Source: Pseudobdellovibrionaceae bacterium
Lineage (GTDB): Bacteria; Bdellovibrionota; Bdellovibrionia; Bdellovibrionales; Bdellovibrionaceae
Assembly: GCA_947449255.1 (NCBI GenBank)
Contig: CANFQX010000001.1
Span: forward strand, 248,001-312,000
DNA: 64,000 nucleotides
Direction of reading: 5' to 3'
Shown here: piece by piece, positions 17,508-26,658 of the stretch
How the letters are laid out: each line of letters begins with the position of its first letter
Position numbering within the stretch: position 1 is the first letter of the stretch
Translations under genes and position numbers: made by a program
Notes under the pieces: model-generated
Databases searched by the model: none
Told to the model about the DNA's origin: nothing
The model's input: only the letters and a program-made list of their open reading frames with translations

Positions 17508-19298
17508 CTAAATCTTTTCCCAAGGGTCTTCGTGATTTTTGGAAGCTATCCCCGTATTGACAGATCTGGCCGGTTTATTTTTCGCCACTGGCCGTTTAAA
17601 GGGCACAACTTTATCAGAGAACTTAACCATTGGAGCATGATTGGACGTCGGTGCATGACGTGGTTTTCTGCTATGATTGGCTTGGGGTTGATATTCGTCC
17701 CTTGTGCGACCATAAATCAAACCTTCTAAATCACCAACCACATCAACAAGCATATCACCTTGTGAAGTTAGAGAAATGCTGTTTGACGAAATTTCTTCAG
17801 CAGAAGAAGCATTTTCTTGCGTCGCCTGACTGATCAACTGAATGCTTTGATTGATCTGTTGAATTCCTGAATTTTGCTCTTCGGAAGCTCGCAATATATG
17901 CTCTGCACCCGCCAAAATCTCTTTAGAAACCGTTTCAATATCTGACAACTGTTCAGCCGTTTTTTTACAAAGCGTCACACCTAGCATCACTTTTGAGCGA
18001 TTGAATTGAACAACCTCTTGGGCTTCTTTGATACTGTTCTTTACAATTTGACCGATTTCAGAGGCACTCTTGCCGCTCATTTGCGCCAAGTTCCCAACTT
18101 CTTGAGCAACGACGGCAAACCCACGACCGTGCTCGCCCGCTCTTTCAGCTTCGACGGAGGCATTGAATGACAGCAGTCTTGTTTGGAAAACAATTTCATC
18201 AATCAATTCAGTTTTTTCACCGATTTGCTCGATCAGTTTTGCAAGCACTTCAACTCTTGTATTTGCATCTGCGATTTGATTCATAGAATCTTGCAACTCC
18301 GCCATGGAAGCCGAACTTGAAGTCACTAGATTAGAAACTTTATGAGACATATCCACGGATTGTTGTGAACTCTTTAAAGCTGAAGTCAAAAGACCAGAGA
18401 TTTCCTCAAGGCTGGATGAGGTTTCCTCAACGGAGCTGGCCTGTTCCTGACTTGAACTTGCCAGTTGTTGACTTGATGCGGACATGCTTTCTGATGTTTG
18501 GCGAACTTCTAGACTGACTTCACTGACATGCTTAGCCAATCCACCCAAAGAATCTAAAGGTATACGAATCAAAAAGAAAGCAATGCCTAAAGAAAAGAGA
18601 CTGGCACCAATACCCCACAGAATTATCTCTTGAGTCGAGGCCTTTGACGCCGCTTGAACCGTGTCCAGACTTGAAATGATGGTGAAGGTCCCTTTGAGAT
18701 CTCCATCTTTCATATTCTCCATTTTATAGCCCAAGATGTCATGCTCATTGCCCCATGGACTTGTTGAAGGAGCTCCATGACATAACAAGCAGTTTCTAGA
18801 TTCAGCAATCCGCACAGGAACAGAGACTGAAATAGATCGGCCATCAGAGCTTTTTTGAACAACCTCTTTTAAAGTGACGTCGGATCTGAAGCTAGCAATA
18901 ACTTCTAGCTCAGTCATTGTTGCCTGATTGTCTTTATTACGAGCATTGTCTGAAGCCACTCGAAATTGATAGTGCTCTTTTTCAGCGCCTTCACGGCCAA
19001 TTTGAAATCCAGCAAAAATCGGCACACTTCTTAAAATTTTCATTTTTTGTTCTTCAGGAACCATTCCATAGCGAAACTGTTTCACAGTGTCCGAAATAAC
19101 CCCATTGAGTGTGTTCATTTGCGCGACGTAATGGGCACTGCGCTCAACCCTTGACAAGATGGCGCGAGATTTTTCAACCAGGCCTTGCTCTAAGTCATTT
19201 GTCAGTCGCTTGTTTGAAAAAAAGATGGCGACGGCGGTACAAAGTGTACACATACCAGCCATCGTTAATAAGATAATATTTCTAAAACTCAGTTTCAT
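17508..19298 (-). CDS. Methyl-accepting chemotaxis protein with haem-binding DUF3365-like sensor
   Basis: Chemoreceptor with two membrane segments (about residues 6-27 and 225-246) enclosing a periplasmic sensor of about 200 residues. The sensor carries CLLCHGAPS (Cys170, Cys173, His174) followed by a Trp/Gly segment, the pattern of DUF3365/Tll0287-type c-haem domains, so the input is probably redox, oxygen or a haem ligand. The cytoplasmic part has the signalling hairpin ([21 protein letters not shown]) near residue 380. A Pro/Lys-rich tail ends in DPWEKI, which resembles a CheR-tethering pentapeptide but lacks the final aromatic. GAGGAG precedes the ATG. It is co-oriented with cheW and cheA. 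Confidence 0.9.
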   Translation of the reverse strand: MKLSFRNIILLTMAGMCTLCTAVAIFFSNKRLTNDLEQGLVEKSRAILSRVERSAHYVAQMNTLNGVISDTVKQFRYGMVPEEQKMKILRSVPIFAGFQIGREGAEKEHYQFRVASDNARNKDNQATMTELEVIASFRSDVTLKEVVQKSSDGRSISVSVPVRIAESRNCLLCHGAPSTSPWGNEHDILGYKMENMKDGDLKGTFTIISSLDTVQAASKASTQEIILWGIGASLFSLGIAFFLIRIPLDSLGGLAKHVSEVSLEVRQTSESMSASSQQLASSSQEQASSVEETSSSLEEISGLLTSALKSSQQSVDMSHKVSNLVTSSSASMAELQDSMNQIADANTRVEVLAKLIEQIGEKTELIDEIVFQTRLLSFNASVEAERAGEHGRGFAVVAQEVGNLAQMSGKSASEIGQIVKNSIKEAQEVVQFNRSKVMLGVTLCKKTAEQLSDIETVSKEILAGAEHILRASEEQNSGIQQINQSIQLISQATQENASSAEEISSNSISLTSQGDMLVDVVGDLEGLIYGRTRDEYQPQANHSRKPRHAPTSNHAPMVKFSDKVVPFKRPVAKNKPARSVNTGIASKNHEDPWEKI

Positions 19299-19319
19299 AA
19301 AAAACTCCTCAAGATTAAT

Positions 19320-19871
19320 TTAAGCTGGTATTTGTGTATTTAAAAAAATGAATTCGTTAATTCTTAAAGCCTTATTGAGATTCAAGATCGGAGCTAATTG
19401 GGCCCCATCTTTTTTAATGATACCGTCAAAGACATCTTTGTTATTCAGATTGTCGACAGCGTGATCAATATTCTCATCAGCTATAGCTAACACTTCTACA
19501 ACATCGTCAACGATGGCCCCAAACATGCGACCTGAGACCTCAGTGATAATCACACAAGGGCGTCTTGATTTATCAACTTCGCCCATGTTGCCAAGAAAAT
19601 TTAGACTTTTTTGCAAGTAAACTGCAGAGATTATTTTCCCTCGCAAATTGATAAGTCCCGCAAAGTAGTTTGGCATATTTGGCAGTGTTGATATTTGGCC
19701 TAAGCCAAGAACTTCCCGAACCGTTGTTAGTGGCAATGCAAAGGTGTTGGGACCCACCCGTAAAAACATGAACTTTTTTGCTCTGCTTTTTTTTAACTTT
19801 TGAATATTTGTATCCGCTCCAAGATCATGACTGTCAGAATGTGAACTGGCGCTGGAAGATTCGGTCGACAT
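19320..19871 (-). CDS. cheW: CheW coupling protein
   Basis: Links the receptor to CheA. The CheW SH3-like fold is shown by FMFLRVGPNTFALPLTTVREVLG, the LPNMPNYFAGLINLRGKIISAVYL core and the VVDDVVEVLAI strand. About 30 Ser/Asp-rich residues precede the domain. It is the first gene of the chemosensory operon; AAAGGAAA lies 8 bases before the ATG, and a small inverted repeat (AGAGA at 19890-19894, TCTCT at 19902-19906) lies just upstream in the divergent promoter region. Confidence 0.95.
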   Translation of the reverse strand: MSTESSSASSHSDSHDLGADTNIQKLKKSRAKKFMFLRVGPNTFALPLTTVREVLGLGQISTLPNMPNYFAGLINLRGKIISAVYLQKSLNFLGNMGEVDKSRRPCVIITEVSGRMFGAIVDDVVEVLAIADENIDHAVDNLNNKDVFDGIIKKDGAQLAPILNLNKALRINEFIFLNTQIPA

Positions 19872-20050
19872 TTATATTTCCTTTCACGGAGAGACAATTA
19901 ATCTCTTGCACTTCTCTTAGTATCGGCATTCTTTTGATTTAAAATACTAGGCAAGAGGCCAGGCAGACGTTTGCTACACAAAAGGCTCGGAAAATGGAAA
20001 CTTGGGTTTAAGATTGTTTCATTAATGCAAGTCCATTAACCTATGAAAAT

Positions 20051-21010
20051 ATGAAAAAAAATCATCTCTTTTCAAAAATTTTTTTTATTGCCGCATTCTT
20101 ATTTTTATCGAAATCCCCTGCCATCAATTTAGGTGCGGGTTTGATACCACCAAGCAAACAGCGGGGAATGATCAGCTATTCAGGGCAACTCCACAATAAA
20201 GCGGACTTTCCAAAGGGTTCGGCCTCGACCTCAATCCAGGAGCTGAACCTTTCAACTCCTGTGTATAAGACAGACCTTGAGGCCTACAGTGTAGGGCTTG
20301 AAGGCAATCAGCTGTCAATCACTCCAAGCCAAAATGGGTATTCGACTTTATCTGAGGTTCATTTAAGACTGGCTTACAGTCGCGTCCTAGAAGGAAATCG
20401 ATTGTTCACTTTTGCCACTAGATATGGCTCTGCCAGCGATCAGCCCTTTGCAGATTCAACGGTGAATACATTTGGAGCCACTGGATATTACTCTTTTTCA
20501 AATGATGAAACCAGTCGTTGGTTGTGGATCGTCGACTATGCCAACGACCGACCCATTCTTAATAATTTGCCTTTGCCCGGATTTGCTTATTTTTATAATC
20601 CAAACAAGAATTTTAAAGCTGTCTTTGGGGCGCCCTTCGCTTCAATGACATTGAATTTTGATAATTCCTTGTCCTTGGACTTTTTCACAGTTGTCCCCTG
20701 GGTCTTTAAATCCACTCTCAATTACAATCTTGATGAATATCGTAAATTTTACTTGGGCTTTAATTTTTCGCAACTCACCTATTATATTCTTGGCCGACAA
20801 AACTTAAAGGACCGCTTATTTTATGACGAGAAAAAGATCTTCATGGGAGCCAAATCGCCCCTATCAAAAAGCATTCTCGCTGATCTAGAAATGGGACAGG
20901 CCTTTGACCGAGCCCTCTTTATGGCAGAGGAATATCAATTAAATCCAAACAGCCCAATTCGAGTCGAAAATGCTTTTTATCTCAAGTTGAGCTTGTTGTT
21001 CCTTCTGTAA
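20051..21010 (+). CDS. Exported outer-membrane-like protein
   Basis: A signal peptide (residues about 1-25, FFIAAFLFLSKSPA) and a body of alternating aromatic/polar beta strands (for example YSFSNDETSRWLWIVDYAND and LGFNFSQLTYYILG) suggest a beta-barrel in the outer membrane. The C-terminus is a hydrophobic strand (FYLKLSLLFLL). Family not recognised. It is divergent from cheW; no clear ribosome binding site is seen. Confidence 0.6.
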   Translation: MKKNHLFSKIFFIAAFLFLSKSPAINLGAGLIPPSKQRGMISYSGQLHNKADFPKGSASTSIQELNLSTPVYKTDLEAYSVGLEGNQLSITPSQNGYSTLSEVHLRLAYSRVLEGNRLFTFATRYGSASDQPFADSTVNTFGATGYYSFSNDETSRWLWIVDYANDRPILNNLPLPGFAYFYNPNKNFKAVFGAPFASMTLNFDNSLSLDFFTVVPWVFKSTLNYNLDEYRKFYLGFNFSQLTYYILGRQNLKDRLFYDEKKIFMGAKSPLSKSILADLEMGQAFDRALFMAEEYQLNPNSPIRVENAFYLKLSLLFLL

Positions 21011-21108
21011 AAAATATGTTTCATTCTCAACTTGAGACATAAACTGAAATTAAATATTTAATCTATCAAATATTAAGAATTGTTGATTTAATTACGATGA
21101 GGGAAGAT

Positions 21109-21993
21109 ATGAATTCAATTTTGAAGGTCGTAAAAAAATGCAGTGCCTTTTTAATATTGCCATCTCTCCTCGTGCTTTCATCACAACAGGCTTTAGCTTT
21201 AAAAATAATAGCTGTTAAGAGCAACAAGGTTATGATTGATATAGAAAAAGACAGCCTAAATCTGAATGAACGCTTCTTTGCCATCGATGAAAACGGAAAA
21301 AAGAAGGGACTTTTAATTATTAAAAAAATTAAAGGTGACCGTGCCCTTGCCGAAATCTTAAAGGGAAATGTTCAAATAGAATTTTCATTGCAACTAAATC
21401 CTGGAGTTGCGGGCGAAGGCGATGCCACTTCAAGCACAAAATCCACGTCTTCCAACAGAAACAACAACAAGCGCGCCTGGGGTCTCAATGCGAGTTATAT
21501 TCAAAACTCTATGACGGTGAAGCCCTCTGGAGAAACAGTGAATATGACAGGTTCCAGTTACGGTCTCTTAGGTTTCTACCAAGTCACACTGGATCGTGAT
21601 ATTGCAGTCAGAGGTTCTGCTGGATACCAGGGGCTTACCGCAAAAGGATCCGCTCTAACTGCAGTTTGTACTGGTTCGAAGGATTGTGGCATTGATCTCT
21701 CCTATTTAAATCTAGATGCTTTGGTTCGCTATACTTTTTTTAGATTAAAAAATATGAATATTTGGGCTGGAGCAGGAATCAGCTTCTTGCTTGCGGTAAA
21801 TAAATCCAGCAACGCTGTGGAGACTTCAAAAATCACCACAAACCAATCCTTAAATGCTGAGATTGGCTTAGACTTTTTTATAAATAAAAATCAATATATT
21901 CCCCTCGAGCTCCATTACGGTCTTTTTCCCAGTACAAGCTCTTCCAGTGCCAATCAAATCAGTTTAACGACAGGATACGGCTGGACTTTCTAG
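21109..21993 (+). CDS. Exported outer-membrane-like protein
   Basis: Start at the ATG at 21109, which has GAGGGAAG 3-7 bases upstream; a nearer ATG at 21097 overlaps that site. The signal peptide ends near QQALALK. Residues about 30-105 form a small charged domain (KIIAVKSNKVMIDIEKDSL) followed by a Ser/Thr/Asn linker. From about 120 on, amphipathic strands (LGFYQVTLDRDIAVRGSAGYQ) and a terminal aromatic strand (SLTTGYGWTF) resemble an eight-strand barrel. A Cys pair lies in CTGSKDC. It could be an outer-membrane anchor joined to a periplasmic domain; no function can be assigned. Confidence 0.65.
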   Translation: MNSILKVVKKCSAFLILPSLLVLSSQQALALKIIAVKSNKVMIDIEKDSLNLNERFFAIDENGKKKGLLIIKKIKGDRALAEILKGNVQIEFSLQLNPGVAGEGDATSSTKSTSSNRNNNKRAWGLNASYIQNSMTVKPSGETVNMTGSSYGLLGFYQVTLDRDIAVRGSAGYQGLTAKGSALTAVCTGSKDCGIDLSYLNLDALVRYTFFRLKNMNIWAGAGISFLLAVNKSSNAVETSKITTNQSLNAEIGLDFFINKNQYIPLELHYGLFPSTSSSSANQISLTTGYGWTF

Positions 21994-22201
21994 ACTGAAA
22001 TCACACGAAATCTTAAAAGCGTTAGGCTTTAAATTGGCACCAGTAGGCCCCCCAAGGCCATTTTTGGGCCATCACCTTTGCCAAAAACAAATAGACCGAT
22101 CCTAAACACCCCTTTTGACACTAATTTTTTTGGACTCCTTTTTGCAATGGCAGCTGGGATGGCCATGCCGTGCTTGCCAGTTGAATGATGGAGATTCTGG
22201 G
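21994..22201. other. Intergenic region
   Basis: Holds imperfect GC-rich repeats (GGCCC near 22049 and GGGCC near 22068) separated by about 15 bases, possibly a leader or terminator hairpin. No gene is seen here. The GGAG ribosome binding site of the next gene lies near 22190. Confidence 0.3.
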
Positions 22202-23953
22202 ATGATTTTTTTAAAACTACGAAATATCAAATTGATTTTCTTGAGTCTGGTGGGATTGCCCTGCTTGGTGCTTGGGGCCGCTGATTTAAATCCTGAAATA
22301 TTAAACCCCCATCTCCTGCCTAAAGCGGTTCAGATTCGAGTCTCACCGCGAGGGATGGGATATTTTGAAAAAAATCTCACTCATATTTTGGGAAATATTG
22401 GGGTGAATTTAGATGAGGGCTATTTTCCAGCCATGACTTACACGATGGATAAACCCATTAAGCCTGACGATATCAAAGATACAAATTCTGAAGGGGCTAA
22501 CACCTACAAACAAATCACTGAATTGCTCAGCACTTGGCTGGTGGGCTTTTCCTTAAATCCCCATCTTTTATCTATGAAGATTGGCGAATCAGGATATTCG
22601 GCACAGTTCTCAAGATTTGCATTAGTGACTGACGAAAACGTCATGCAATTCCTAGGCAAAAAAGAAGGTGCCGTTTTGGCCATTGAGCTTGAGCTCAAAA
22701 AATTAACTCTTTCCACTGCATCCATTTTAGCCTGGGATCTTAATAATGAGTTCCTTGGGACCGCAGGACTTGAAAACGTTTCAATCACTCTAGGCGACGA
22801 AACGACACCACTTAAGATCCGCTTGCCCTTTTATGTCCACATGAATGCCGCTCACAGCATGGAATTTGAGGCACTTGAAATTGACAACAATCTCAATCAA
22901 ACTGCAATTGATATTCACTATCAAAAGCTGATTGTTCCAACATTTGCTGTCGAAGTGAATGGAAAAAAGTTTTATCTAAATAATCAAGAGCTAGACAAAA
23001 TTTTGGCCAGAGAGGCCAATGCCTTGATCGATAAAGTGCGCACAAATCTTGATGAATTTACACGAAAAAGTCTGCCCGATATACTCAACAAAAAAGCCAA
23101 GGAATATTTCAATGGAACCCTTGAGCAGGTGCAAGACATGTCACCCCCTGGCAAGGAAATTTCTGACAACAGACCCGATTTTAAATGGGGCTTACGATTA
23201 GATAGGATTGATTTAAATACTTCTCTGATCGTCGATGTGAATGCCTATGTCGAAGACACCCTCAATCTGCAAAGTTCACCACTGCGGTCTGCTGAGGCCC
23301 ACTCTGAGGTTTTATTCAATTTGCTTGCAACAGATCAATATGATGTCGCGATGAGTATCGATCGATCTTTGATCAATCGAGTGATGCAACTTTCATTTGA
23401 ACGCAAGAATTTTGAAAAAATAGAATCTGAAGGAACTCTTTTACGTTTGGTAGCCCCGCCGACAATTGATTTTGCGAATCCCCTTCCTGGGGTGACTTTA
23501 ACACCACAGGAGACCTTCGTAAAACTTCATGTCTCTATTGAAAATCAACCACATTCAATTTTCTTAAAAAAAGATATCATATTGAATTTTGACATCATCG
23601 CAAAGCTTGCTCAAGTTAAAGGCAAGGAAGGCCTGCAATTAATTCTTCTTAAAATTGATGCGAACTCAATGACCATGAATCCTCACTTTTTGTCAGTTTC
23701 AGGTAAGCTTTTAAATTCAGTTCTTAAAAATAAAGTTTATGAAGGTATTCGAAACACTTTGCGAGAGCTCAGCGCCCAATGGGAGACCACGCAAAGCAAT
23801 ATCCCCGGCTCTTTGCCCTTACCGCCCGACATTTTAGGCATTCGGTTTCAACTCAATCGCCTGCAAATGGATCGAACTGGGCATTTAGCAATGTATTTAG
23901 ATTATAATAAAAAAGTTCTTCAAAGGAATGGAAAAATAGGAGTTAAAAAATGA
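22202..23953 (+). CDS. Exported BPI/LBP-like (TULIP) lipid-binding protein, probable
   Basis: A 583-residue protein starting at the ATG at 22202 (GGAG upstream); a longer frame to 22115 would lack a signal peptide. The signal segment (residues 8-23) ends near GAADL. Two similar halves can be seen: the first with a long helix (ANALIDKVRTNLDEFTRKSLPDIL) after strands; the second with INRVMQLSFERKNF, VSIENQPHSIFLKK, and the final GSLPLPPDILGIRFQLNRLQ plus a GHLAMYLDY strand. This spacing of helix, PLPxP and last strand resembles the C-terminal barrel of BPI/LBP proteins. These bind lipid A or lipids. The match is by eye and moderate. Next gene overlaps by 4 bases. Confidence 0.55.
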   Translation: MIFLKLRNIKLIFLSLVGLPCLVLGAADLNPEILNPHLLPKAVQIRVSPRGMGYFEKNLTHILGNIGVNLDEGYFPAMTYTMDKPIKPDDIKDTNSEGANTYKQITELLSTWLVGFSLNPHLLSMKIGESGYSAQFSRFALVTDENVMQFLGKKEGAVLAIELELKKLTLSTASILAWDLNNEFLGTAGLENVSITLGDETTPLKIRLPFYVHMNAAHSMEFEALEIDNNLNQTAIDIHYQKLIVPTFAVEVNGKKFYLNNQELDKILAREANALIDKVRTNLDEFTRKSLPDILNKKAKEYFNGTLEQVQDMSPPGKEISDNRPDFKWGLRLDRIDLNTSLIVDVNAYVEDTLNLQSSPLRSAEAHSEVLFNLLATDQYDVAMSIDRSLINRVMQLSFERKNFEKIESEGTLLRLVAPPTIDFANPLPGVTLTPQETFVKLHVSIENQPHSIFLKKDIILNFDIIAKLAQVKGKEGLQLILLKIDANSMTMNPHFLSVSGKLLNSVLKNKVYEGIRNTLRELSAQWETTQSNIPGSLPLPPDILGIRFQLNRLQMDRTGHLAMYLDYNKKVLQRNGKIGVKK

Positions 23954-24462
23954 AATCGTTAAAACTTATCATCGTGAATGCGCTGACACTCATCATTGGT
24001 TTGGTGTTGTTAAGTGGCTCTTTCTCTGAAAGAAACGCAAACGCAGCCCGCTTTGAAATCATCCCCTCTTTGCAAATCAATCACCTCGGCAACCTTCGCG
24101 GCCAATATTTGACAGCGATCTACGCCATTGGCTCACGGCCGATCATCTCAACACATTCTTCCCAAGTGAATATTTCTCAAGTCAAAGAATCACGAACCAT
24201 ATACCTCACTGCCGATTCTATGACATTGCCTGCTGTGCAAGTTGAAAAGGAAGGATTTCGTCCCTCTTACAATATTGTGGTTTTTGTCGTTTCAACTCAG
24301 CCCAATTACAGTTGGATCAATGCCGATGGGTCTATTCCTCCTGGCATGACGGCAACGAAAAATCATGCCAGTTCATTGCTAAACTCAATCAATAAAACAG
24401 ATGTTGATGCCTTTGTTGCAGCCAATGGCCCAGAGGGTGTCTTGTCCATTAATTTAAATTAA
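23950..24462 (+). CDS. Small exported protein, function unknown
   Basis: A 170-residue protein with a signal segment (residues about 4-30). The ATG overlaps the stop of the BPI-like gene (ATGA), so the two are translationally coupled and probably work together. The mature part begins NAARFEIIPSLQ and contains strands such as RTIYLTADSMTLPAVQVEK; no domain recognised. Its stop overlaps the convergent amine oxidase gene by 4 bases. Confidence 0.6.
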   Translation: MKSLKLIIVNALTLIIGLVLLSGSFSERNANAARFEIIPSLQINHLGNLRGQYLTAIYAIGSRPIISTHSSQVNISQVKESRTIYLTADSMTLPAVQVEKEGFRPSYNIVVFVVSTQPNYSWINADGSIPPGMTATKNHASSLLNSINKTDVDAFVAANGPEGVLSINLN

Positions 24463-25973
24463 ATTTTTCTTGCGATGCTCGAAGCTGCTAGAAACCCTGT
24501 CTCAACAGCACCATTGAGTGTGCCAGCAAAATCTAAGCTGGCATGCTCCCCTGCGAAGAGAAAATTTCCATTAAATTCAGGCTCAGTGCTCACTCCCTTA
24601 AACCTCATGTACTCACCTTTTTTAAAATAAGCCATAGAGCCCCTAACCCAGGGCTTTGTTCCCCAATTGATGATCTGAGAGTTTTGCAATTTTTTTTCTG
24701 CGACATTAGGATAGATGGACTCCAAATCTTTAATGGCCTCGTGGATTGAAACTTCACCGGGATTGGCCCCTTTTACTCCTCCCGCTTGAAAACTCAATAA
24801 ACCCTTATCAAAGGATTGACCGCGTCCTGCGTCCCAATACTTCTGATTATAAAAATCGCCCGTGAAATTTCCAAGGTTTGCAGGAATCTTGCCACTTTTA
24901 ATTTTCCAAAACGGATCTGAAAAAGTCAAAAAACCTTTACTATGAGAAGCATAAGACTGCTTCATGATAGCTTCTTTTTTAACATTAGAAAAATTCATCT
25001 CTTGAACTCCATTCACCTGACTGAGCTTCGAAAAAGGCAGAGTGCAAATGATGTTCTTAGCAAAATACGTTTGATGACCTTGCGGCGTTTTAAAAACCAA
25101 TTCGAATTTTTCTTTGTTTTCGCTCATTCCTTCCAAAATATGCTCACTCTTAATGATATAATTTGGAATCACACCAGAGACTCTGGCATACAAAGCCGAG
25201 ATCAGGCGAGAAAGCCCACCTTCCAACCTAAAAGTGCGACGTCCTGCTAAAAGTGAACTCCCCCCTGATGACACGGTCGAAAGAAAATGCAGAGCTGATT
25301 GCTCATTGGCATCGACTCCAAAGCGAGAAACCGCCTGAATTTCAATCAGTTTCAGGATCAGTGGGTCCACTTCCTTCTGCCAAGTTTGCAATAAATCTTG
25401 AAGTGTTAAACTGTCATAATAACTGGACCGCTCAAAAAGCTGACTCTCTCGGTATGTCAGGCTTAAATTTTGATTTTTATAAAGATCCAGAGTCACATTC
25501 TGCAAGGGTTTAGACAAAGTCTTCATTCGATGTGCGATATCTTTAACTTTATAGATTTGCCCATCGAATTTAAAAAGATGACTTTCAAAACCAGCCATTT
25601 CTTTTATTTCAATGGCCGGAAGGTTCAGCTCCTCCAACAAGGTATGCAGGCTGTCATGGGTGTCATCAAAAAACTCGGCCCCCATCTCTGCAACAACAGA
25701 ACCGTCAGGCACTATCGAAACAGATTGGACGCGCCCCCCCATTCGGGAAGACGCTTCAAACAAGCGAAACGGAATTTTTCTTTTCTTGAGCGCATAAGCT
25801 GCAGAAAGCCCTGCGGCTCCACCACCCAATACAACAATCTCATCAGAGAGATCGCGCTTATTACCTAGAAACAGCGCATCCAAGTTAGCACACGCGTTCA
25901 GGGCCAAGGCCGAAGAACTCAATGCAGAAATTTTTAAAAACTCACGGCGATTGAAAGAACTTTTTGCCATCAT
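24459..25973 (-). CDS. Tat-exported FAD-dependent amine oxidase-like lipoprotein
   Basis: Start at 25973 (ATGATG preceded by GGTGAGG). The N-terminus carries a twin-arginine motif, NRREFLKIS, then a hydrophobic stretch ending LALNAC, which is a plausible lipobox, so folded protein with FAD is exported and perhaps lipid-anchored. Next is the FAD fingerprint EIVVLGGGAAGLSAAYALKK and EASSRMGGR, and near the C-terminus the amine-oxidase FAD block LFAGEHASLDFAGTLNGAVETGF. The family deaminates amines or desaturates substrates; the substrate here is not known. It is divergent from the 2-oxoglutarate oxygenase and convergent with the small exported protein. Confidence 0.85.
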   Translation of the reverse strand: MMAKSSFNRREFLKISALSSSALALNACANLDALFLGNKRDLSDEIVVLGGGAAGLSAAYALKKRKIPFRLFEASSRMGGRVQSVSIVPDGSVVAEMGAEFFDDTHDSLHTLLEELNLPAIEIKEMAGFESHLFKFDGQIYKVKDIAHRMKTLSKPLQNVTLDLYKNQNLSLTYRESQLFERSSYYDSLTLQDLLQTWQKEVDPLILKLIEIQAVSRFGVDANEQSALHFLSTVSSGGSSLLAGRRTFRLEGGLSRLISALYARVSGVIPNYIIKSEHILEGMSENKEKFELVFKTPQGHQTYFAKNIICTLPFSKLSQVNGVQEMNFSNVKKEAIMKQSYASHSKGFLTFSDPFWKIKSGKIPANLGNFTGDFYNQKYWDAGRGQSFDKGLLSFQAGGVKGANPGEVSIHEAIKDLESIYPNVAEKKLQNSQIINWGTKPWVRGSMAYFKKGEYMRFKGVSTEPEFNGNFLFAGEHASLDFAGTLNGAVETGFLAASSIARKI

Positions 25974-26046
25974 TGCCTCACCATCATAGGATGACAAGAC
26001 TTTGAGATAGAATCAATTCAAACTCAAAGAATTCGATAAGGAATAA

Positions 26047-26658
26047 ATGAGCCTCAATAAAAGCATCCTGAACAAACAATCCCTTTTCGCCGCTTTGGAT
26101 GAGCTGGCAACTCAGGGCTGGTCTGAGGCTCATGAAATATTTCCGTTGGATTATTGTGCCGGCCTTGCCCAAGAGTGTCAAAAATTGCATGCAGCTGGAA
26201 AAATGGACAAATCTGCTATTGGACGCGGAATCTCAAAATCAATTGAAAGTAAAATCCGCGGGGATGATATTTTTTGGCTCGACAATCATCCTTTTTTTGA
26301 AAATTTAGATTTTATGCTGCAGGCCTTAAATGAATCCTTTTTTTTGGGCCTAAAACAATTTGAAGCTCATTTTGCCTTCTATCCACCTGGTGCTGGGTAT
26401 GAAAAGCATCTTGATAATTCTCGAGGCCAAAATAATCGCAAAATTACCTTTTTACTTTATCTGAATGAAATATGGCAAGAGACAGATGGCGGCAAACTTG
26501 TCCTCTACAATCCTCAAGAGCCCACCAAAATGATTTGTAAGATTGCCCCGAAATTGGGAACATTTATTTTATTTAGAAGTGATTTATTTCCTCATGAGGT
26601 TGAAAAAAGCAGCGCCAATCGCTGCAGTTTGACCGGATGGTTTAGGGACGACAAATAA
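26047..26658 (+). CDS. 2-oxoglutarate/Fe(II)-dependent oxygenase (prolyl-hydroxylase-like)
   Basis: A 203-residue soluble enzyme with the double-stranded beta-helix iron site His121 and Asp123 (YEKHLDNS), distal His183 (FPHEV), and Arg192 for 2-oxoglutarate. The HxD motif is followed by KITFLLYLNEIW and DGGKLVLYN, typical of the prolyl 4-hydroxylase/EGL-like branch. These enzymes hydroxylate protein or small-molecule substrates. AAGGAA precedes the ATG. Its stop codon overlaps the start of the ABC subunit (TAATG), so the three genes form one operon. Confidence 0.88.
   Translation: MSLNKSILNKQSLFAALDELATQGWSEAHEIFPLDYCAGLAQECQKLHAAGKMDKSAIGRGISKSIESKIRGDDIFWLDNHPFFENLDFMLQALNESFFLGLKQFEAHFAFYPPGAGYEKHLDNSRGQNNRKITFLLYLNEIWQETDGGKLVLYNPQEPTKMICKIAPKLGTFILFRSDLFPHEVEKSSANRCSLTGWFRDDK

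Noticed and set aside
25470-25868. 132-codon plus-strand frame
   Set aside because: Antisense to the amine oxidase gene, no ribosome binding site and no recognisable protein features.
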